Part shown: positions 60,202 to 64,000 of the stretch, one piece after another
How the letters are laid out: the number at the start of each line of letters is the position of its first letter
How positions within the stretch are numbered: position 1 is the stretch's first letter
Origin: Candidatus Latescibacterota bacterium
GTDB taxonomy: Bacteria > Latescibacterota > UBA2968 > GCA-2709665
Direction: 5' to 3'
Assembly: GCA_012271065.1 (NCBI GenBank)
Contig: JAAXHE010000112.1
Coordinates: 1-64,000 of the forward strand
DNA length: 64,000 bases
The notes under the pieces: generated by a model
What the model was told of the DNA's origin: nothing
Database searches by the model: none
The model's input: the letters and a program-made list of their open reading frames with translations, nothing else
Made by a program: the position numbers and the translations under genes

Positions 60202-61713
60202 ATGTCCACGCAACAGGCGTACGAGGACCTCATCGGTCATTGGAAGGAACTCCAGTTGCTGGAGTCCTGCGCGGCCGTGCTGGGTTGGGACGAACGCACG
60301 TATATGCCCCGCGGCGGCGCGGCGCACCGCGCCGAACAGCACGCCTTGCTGGCCGGGATGGCGCACGAGCGGGCGACGGCGCCTGAGGTGGGAGAATTGC
60401 TGTGGCGCATCGAAGACGGTGATGAGCACTTCCGGCCGGACTCGGCGCCCGCCGTGAACGTGCGGGAAATCCGGCGCGACTACGACCGACGGACGAAGTT
60501 GCCGCAGTCCCTGGTGGTAGCGCTCGCGAAGGCAACGACGCTGGCGGAGCAGGCCTGGCAGGAAGCGCGGGAGAAATCGGCGTACGAAGTGTTCCGTCCG
60601 CATCTCAAAGAGGTGGTAGGGCTCACTCGGGAGATGGCGACTGCGCTAAGGACCGAAGGTTCGGCATACGACGCGCTCCTGGACCGGTTTGAACCCGGAG
60701 AGACCTCACAGAATCTCAAGAAGGTGTTTGGAGCGCTCAGAGACGAACTGGCCCCGCTGGTCGCGGCGATTGTGGATTCGGGAAGGGCGCCAGACGCATC
60801 GATCCTTACCCGCGACTATCCCGTGACGGATCAGGCGTCTTTCGGCGTCGCCGCGGCGACGGCCATTGGTTTCGACTTCGAGCGCGGGCGGCTGGATGAA
60901 ACCGTGCACCCATTCTGTTCGGGGATCGGCCCCGGAGACACGAGAATAACCACCAGGTACGACCGCAACCAGTTTGCGCAGGCTTTCTTCGGGACGCTCC
61001 ACGAGGCGGGTCACGGCATGTATGACCAGGGACTGGATGACGCGCATTCGGGAACGCCGATGGCAGACGCCGTGTCTCTGGGAATTCACGAGTCCCAGTC
61101 CCGGATGTGGGAGAATTTCGTGGGGCGCTGCCGGGCGTTCTGGACGCACTTTTTTCCGAAAGCGCGGGATGTGTTTCCCGCGGCTCTGACGGACGTATCG
61201 CCGGATGCGTTCTATTTCGCGGTAAACGATGTGCGGCCCTCGTTCATCCGGGTGGAAGCGGATGAGGCCACGTACAACTTGCACATTCTGCTGCGATTCG
61301 CGCTGGAGGAGGCGCTGGTGGAGGGCGATCTGACGGTAGCGGACGTCCCCGGCGCGTGGAACGAGCGGTTCGAAAAGGATTTCGGCTTGAATCCGCCGGA
61401 CGATGCGCACGGGTGTCTTCAGGACGTGCACTGGAGTGCGGGGTTGATCGGATACTTCCCTACCTACACGCTTGGAAATCTCTACGCCGCTCAGTTTTTC
61501 GAAGCGGCCCGCACGGATCTTGGCGATCTCGACGGGCAGTTCGCCAAAGGAATGTTCGGCCCGCTGCTGGGTTGGCTGAGGGACAGGATCCATCGGCACG
61601 GTATGCGCTATAAGGCGACGGAACTGGTGGAGGTGGTTTCAGGGGAACCCCTGGGTCACAGGGCATTGATGACGCATCTGAAGGCCAAATTCGGACCGTT
61701 GTATGGGGTTTGA
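60202..61713 (+). CDS. M32-family carboxypeptidase (carboxypeptidase Taq-like)
   Basis: A 503-residue metallo-carboxypeptidase. It has the zinc motif HEAGH (267-271), the downstream ligand in HESQSRMWEN near 297, the helical N-terminal hat with LLGWDERTYMP-like motif (VLGWDERTYMPRGGAAHRAEQ, split here by two residues of variation), and C-terminal DVHWSAGLIGYFPTYTLGN. It removes C-terminal residues from peptides in the cytoplasm. GGGAG seven bases before ATG 60202 supports the start; an upstream in-frame start adds a non-conserved segment. Length is normal for the family (~500). It overlaps the nucleoside hydrolase gene by 11 bases. Confidence 0.93.
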   Translation: MSTQQAYEDLIGHWKELQLLESCAAVLGWDERTYMPRGGAAHRAEQHALLAGMAHERATAPEVGELLWRIEDGDEHFRPDSAPAVNVREIRRDYDRRTKLPQSLVVALAKATTLAEQAWQEAREKSAYEVFRPHLKEVVGLTREMATALRTEGSAYDALLDRFEPGETSQNLKKVFGALRDELAPLVAAIVDSGRAPDASILTRDYPVTDQASFGVAAATAIGFDFERGRLDETVHPFCSGIGPGDTRITTRYDRNQFAQAFFGTLHEAGHGMYDQGLDDAHSGTPMADAVSLGIHESQSRMWENFVGRCRAFWTHFFPKARDVFPAALTDVSPDAFYFAVNDVRPSFIRVEADEATYNLHILLRFALEEALVEGDLTVADVPGAWNERFEKDFGLNPPDDAHGCLQDVHWSAGLIGYFPTYTLGNLYAAQFFEAARTDLGDLDGQFAKGMFGPLLGWLRDRIHRHGMRYKATELVEVVSGEPLGHRALMTHLKAKFGPLYGV

Positions 61714-62662
61714 TCCTTCCGACAGCCGGCCGGTGATTCTGGATGCGGACCCGGGCGTGGACGACGCCCTGGCCATCATGCTGGCGCTGGGCTCCCCCGA
61801 ACTGGAGGTGCTGGGCATCTGCACCGTGAGCGGCAACGTGCCGCTGGAAATCGGAACCGGGAACGCGCTGAAGGTGCTGGCTTTGCTGGGTCGCGACGAG
61901 GTCCCTGTTTACCCCGGCGCTGAAGGTCCGCTCCGGAAGGAAGCCGCTTACGCCACCGAGGTACACGGACTCGGAGGACTGGGGGATTCCGCATTGCCGC
62001 TGCCGGGTCGCTCGCCTGTGGGTGACGCCGTCTCATTTATGATCGAGACCCTTTCGGCTCGGCCGCGGGAGGTGACTTTGATCGCCGTCGGGCCGCTGAC
62101 CAACCTGGCCCTGGCGGAAGCGCGGGCGCCGGGGGTGTTGAAAAAAGCCCGGGAGGTGTGTGTGATGGGCGGCGCCGTCGACGAGCCCGGTAACATTACG
62201 CCGGTGGCGGAGTTCAATTTCTTCGCCGATCCCGACGCCGCCAGACAGGTCCTTCGTTCCGGCGCAGGCGTTACACTGGCGCCTCTGGACGTGACCCATC
62301 GGGTGGTATTGGAAGCATCGCATCTTGCACAATTACCCGCGTCGCCCGCAGGTGTCTTCGTAAGAGAAGCGGTGCGGCCGGCCATGGATCTTATCAGGCG
62401 GGTTCAGAATCGACATCGTTTTTATCTGCACGATCCGTTGGCGGTGGGGCTGGCGATCGATCCGTCAGTTTTCGGATTCGAGACCGTATTCGCGGACGTG
62501 GAGACAGAGGGTGTTCTCACCGCGGGACAGGTGGTGGCGGACCGGCGGACGTTCACGAAGGAAGGGAACCGCAAGGGACTGCCGGTGAACTGCGCGATGG
62601 ACGTGGATGCCGGTCGATTCCTGGCGTTATTCCTGTCCCGGATTTTACCTTCAAACGTATAG
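61703..62662 (+). CDS. Inosine/uridine-preferring nucleoside hydrolase
   Basis: A 319-residue enzyme with the calcium-binding signature DADPGVDDALAI (residues 14-25, Asp14/16/20/21), GNVPLEIGTGNALKVL near 44, VGPLTNLALA near 128, MGGAVDEPGN near 150 and the C-terminal HDPLAVGLAIDP near 244 with the catalytic His. It hydrolyses the N-glycosidic bond of ribonucleosides for base and ribose salvage. It starts inside the carboxypeptidase gene (overlap 11 bases), so translation is coupled. Confidence 0.93.
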   Translation: MGFDPSDSRPVILDADPGVDDALAIMLALGSPELEVLGICTVSGNVPLEIGTGNALKVLALLGRDEVPVYPGAEGPLRKEAAYATEVHGLGGLGDSALPLPGRSPVGDAVSFMIETLSARPREVTLIAVGPLTNLALAEARAPGVLKKAREVCVMGGAVDEPGNITPVAEFNFFADPDAARQVLRSGAGVTLAPLDVTHRVVLEASHLAQLPASPAGVFVREAVRPAMDLIRRVQNRHRFYLHDPLAVGLAIDPSVFGFETVFADVETEGVLTAGQVVADRRTFTKEGNRKGLPVNCAMDVDAGRFLALFLSRILPSNV

Positions 62663-62679
62663 CGGAAGGGTTTCCTGGG

Positions 62680-63426
62680 TTGAAAGCAATCATCATCGGC
62701 GCGGGGCGAGGAATGCGGTTAATGCCGCATACGAAAGACGCTCCGAAATGTCTTGCGGTGGTGAAGGGCCGGCGCATTCTGGATTGGGGCCTGGACGCAT
62801 TGCGTTCGGCCGGCTTGCACGATATCGTCTTCGTCGGCGGCTACCGCATCGAGCAGGTGCAGATCGGGTATCCCGGCCTTACGTATTGTCACAACGCGGA
62901 CTGGCCGAATAACAACATCCTGATGTCCCTGATGCACGCTGAATTCCATATGGACGATGGCTTCGTCTGTGCCTATTCGGATATTCTCTACAGACCTGAG
63001 ATTGTCTCGAATCTGATGCGCAGTACGCACGAGATCACGCTCGTCTGCGACACGGCCTGGCCGACGCGATATCAGAAACGGACCGAGCATCCCGAGGACG
63101 ACGCCGAGAAAGTGGCCAGCGTGGGCAACCGGGTGGTAGCGATCGGAAGGAACCTGCCCGGCGAAATCGCACACGGCGAGTATACGGGCATCGCCCGTTT
63201 CGGACGAGACGGAACCGTGCAGTTGCGGGAAGCCTATCACCGGGCAAAGTCGTTGTACAACGGCCGGTCTTTTCAATCGGCCGCCACCTTTCAGAAAGCG
63301 TATCTGATCGACTTGTATCAGGAGATGCTTGACGGCGAGGTCCCGATCCATCTGATGGAGACGGACGGAGGGTACATGGAAATCGATACGAATCAGGATT
63401 TCCGAATCGCGCGGGAGGAATGGTAG
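62680..63426 (+). CDS. Sugar phosphate / choline-type nucleotidyltransferase
   Basis: A 248-residue nucleotidyltransferase of the GT-A-like sugar-1-phosphate (LicC/RmlA-like) group: IIIGAGRGMRLMPHTKDAPKC-type start (GAGRGMRL, residues 7-14, with KDAPK supplying the lysine), VGGYRIEQ near 53, NADWPNNN near 73, VCAYSDILY near 94 with a metal Asp, and MEIDTNQDF near the C-terminus. It would activate a sugar phosphate or phosphocholine with CTP or another NTP; the G-x-G-x-G replaced by GAGRG fits LicC-like proteins. The TTG at 62680 with GGAAGGG nine bases upstream is the start. No polymer-assembly genes are adjacent. Confidence 0.85.
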   Translation: MKAIIIGAGRGMRLMPHTKDAPKCLAVVKGRRILDWGLDALRSAGLHDIVFVGGYRIEQVQIGYPGLTYCHNADWPNNNILMSLMHAEFHMDDGFVCAYSDILYRPEIVSNLMRSTHEITLVCDTAWPTRYQKRTEHPEDDAEKVASVGNRVVAIGRNLPGEIAHGEYTGIARFGRDGTVQLREAYHRAKSLYNGRSFQSAATFQKAYLIDLYQEMLDGEVPIHLMETDGGYMEIDTNQDFRIAREEW

Positions 63427-63427
63427 C

Positions 63428-64000
63428 ATGGGAAGCAACCGGATTCTATTCCCCGCCGGGGTCGTCGGGAGCATGCCTCGGTCGCAGTTTGTACGGGACC
63501 TTCTGGATCCCGGAAAAGCGCCTGATGATCCCAACGAGTTATCCGTCCGGATGGATGCCGCCGTGGACTACGTTCTGGCGTTACAGGAAGCCGCCGGCCT
63601 GGACATCGTCTCCGACGGGGAGTACCGCCGCCGGTCCTATATCGGCATTATCGCCGATGTCGCGGACGGGTTCGCGCGCGAACGGAAGGGTGGACGCTGG
63701 TGGCACACGGTGGTGGAACCCGTCGAAGCGAAACGGACGGGTCTTGCCGCGGCCGAGGCGAAATATTTGAAGGCCCGGACCGGTAAAGCCATCAAGGTGT
63801 GCCTGCCTTCGCCATATCTGCTGGGCCAGCGGATGTGGCATCCGCAACGTTCGATCGACGCGTATCCCACGCGCGAGGCGTTTATGCGCGCACTGGTGCC
63901 CATTCTGCGGGGCGAACTGCTGTTGCTGCGGGACGCGGGCGCCGACGTGGTCCAGTTCGACGACCCGCACCTCTGTCTGTTTGTGGATCCCGGTGTTCGC
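63428..64000 (+). CDS. MetE C-terminal-family methyltransferase, cut by the window edge
   Basis: The first 191 codons of a protein resembling the short MetE-like family: AGVVGSMPRSQFVRDLL at the start, IVSDGEYRRRSY near 62, then a region with CLPSPYLLGQRMW and DAGADVVQFDDPHLC near 175-185 as in UroD/MetE barrels. It starts at ATG 63428, one base past the nucleotidyltransferase stop, with GGAGGA 13 bases upstream, and runs off the window. A second member of the family lies at 36509-37510. Confidence 0.8.
   Translation, partial: MGSNRILFPAGVVGSMPRSQFVRDLLDPGKAPDDPNELSVRMDAAVDYVLALQEAAGLDIVSDGEYRRRSYIGIIADVADGFARERKGGRWWHTVVEPVEAKRTGLAAAEAKYLKARTGKAIKVCLPSPYLLGQRMWHPQRSIDAYPTREAFMRALVPILRGELLLLRDAGADVVQFDDPHLCLFVDPGVR

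Noticed and set aside
1..64000. tRNA, rRNA, CRISPR arrays, insertion-sequence transposases
   Set aside because: No cloverleaf-like TpsiC arm contexts, regular spaced repeats or transposase motifs were found by reading; a tRNAscan or ISfinder run would be decisive.

Overview
The window is about 64 kb of GC-rich bacterial DNA, densely packed with genes on both strands. No rRNA, tRNA, phage, insertion sequence or CRISPR array was found. The gene mix suggests an uncultured bacterium of the Latescibacterota/Poribacteria kind, free-living and probably marine or host-associated. It includes several Gfo/Idh/MocA oxidoreductases, two ceramidase-like proteins, enolase-superfamily enzymes, a very large secreted NHL/FG-GAP/ASPIC/dockerin-like protein, a corrinoid methyl-transfer operon, MNT/HEPN and DUF2283/DUF4258 pairs, and many short palindromic repeats. 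This placement is an inference from gene content; no marker-gene analysis was possible.

Layout. 53-6697 (+) is a sugar-type catabolic run: TIM-barrel epimerase, APC permease with universal-stress domains, ceramidase-like protein, Gfo/Idh oxidoreductase and HAD phosphatase. It converges on a FadR/GntR regulator at 6702-7469. That regulator is divergent from a long (+) operon at 7653-16281 that looks like a complete corrinoid demethylase plus one-carbon system: UroD-fold methyltransferase, corrinoid protein, a small four-cysteine protein, a reductive activator, a MetF-MetV fusion, a pterin-binding methyltransferase, a homocysteine methyltransferase-like protein and a 'virulence factor' domain protein. 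Two FadR-type operator palindromes lie in the divergent promoter region. 16361-20019 (-) holds a divergent galactokinase-like GHMP kinase, a left-handed beta-helix protein and an inositol-phosphatase-fold enzyme. 20400-23758 (+) holds a NagA-like deacetylase and RecD2. 24085-31100 is accessory and partly decayed: a frameshifted GAF/kinase/receiver/winged-helix gene, a secreted PEP-synthase-like ATP-binding protein with a broken fibronectin-like tail, a NodB-like protein and a DUF2283/DUF4258 pair.

31112-45256 (-) is a long, largely core stretch: Sua5, the 1570-residue NHL/FG-GAP protein, a MetE-like protein, a Wzz-like and a Wza-like polysaccharide export pair, ThrB, HemW, LepB and LepA. LepA has a good sigma-70-type promoter. 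45597-51541 holds two facing catabolic modules, again with Gfo/Idh, ceramidase-like and enolase-superfamily enzymes. Lon follows at 52363-54867. 54868-59720 is a decay-prone zone with hairpin repeats, a PD-(D/E)XK-like pseudogene carrying three in-frame TAG codons, an MNT-HEPN fusion, PhoX and a frameshifted lipoprotein. At 59739-59975 (-) is a SelW/Rdx-family gene with an in-frame TGA in a CxxU motif and a hairpin where a bacterial SECIS should be. The end (60202-64000, +) encodes an M32 carboxypeptidase, a nucleoside hydrolase, a sugar nucleotidyltransferase and the start of a second MetE-like protein.

The two observations most worth following are the self-contained corrinoid demethylase operon with its uncharacterised 209- and 95-residue members, and the unannotated candidate selenoprotein. 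A family of ~130-bp repeats with inverted ends (three copies) and several short palindrome families form a second layer of structure between genes.
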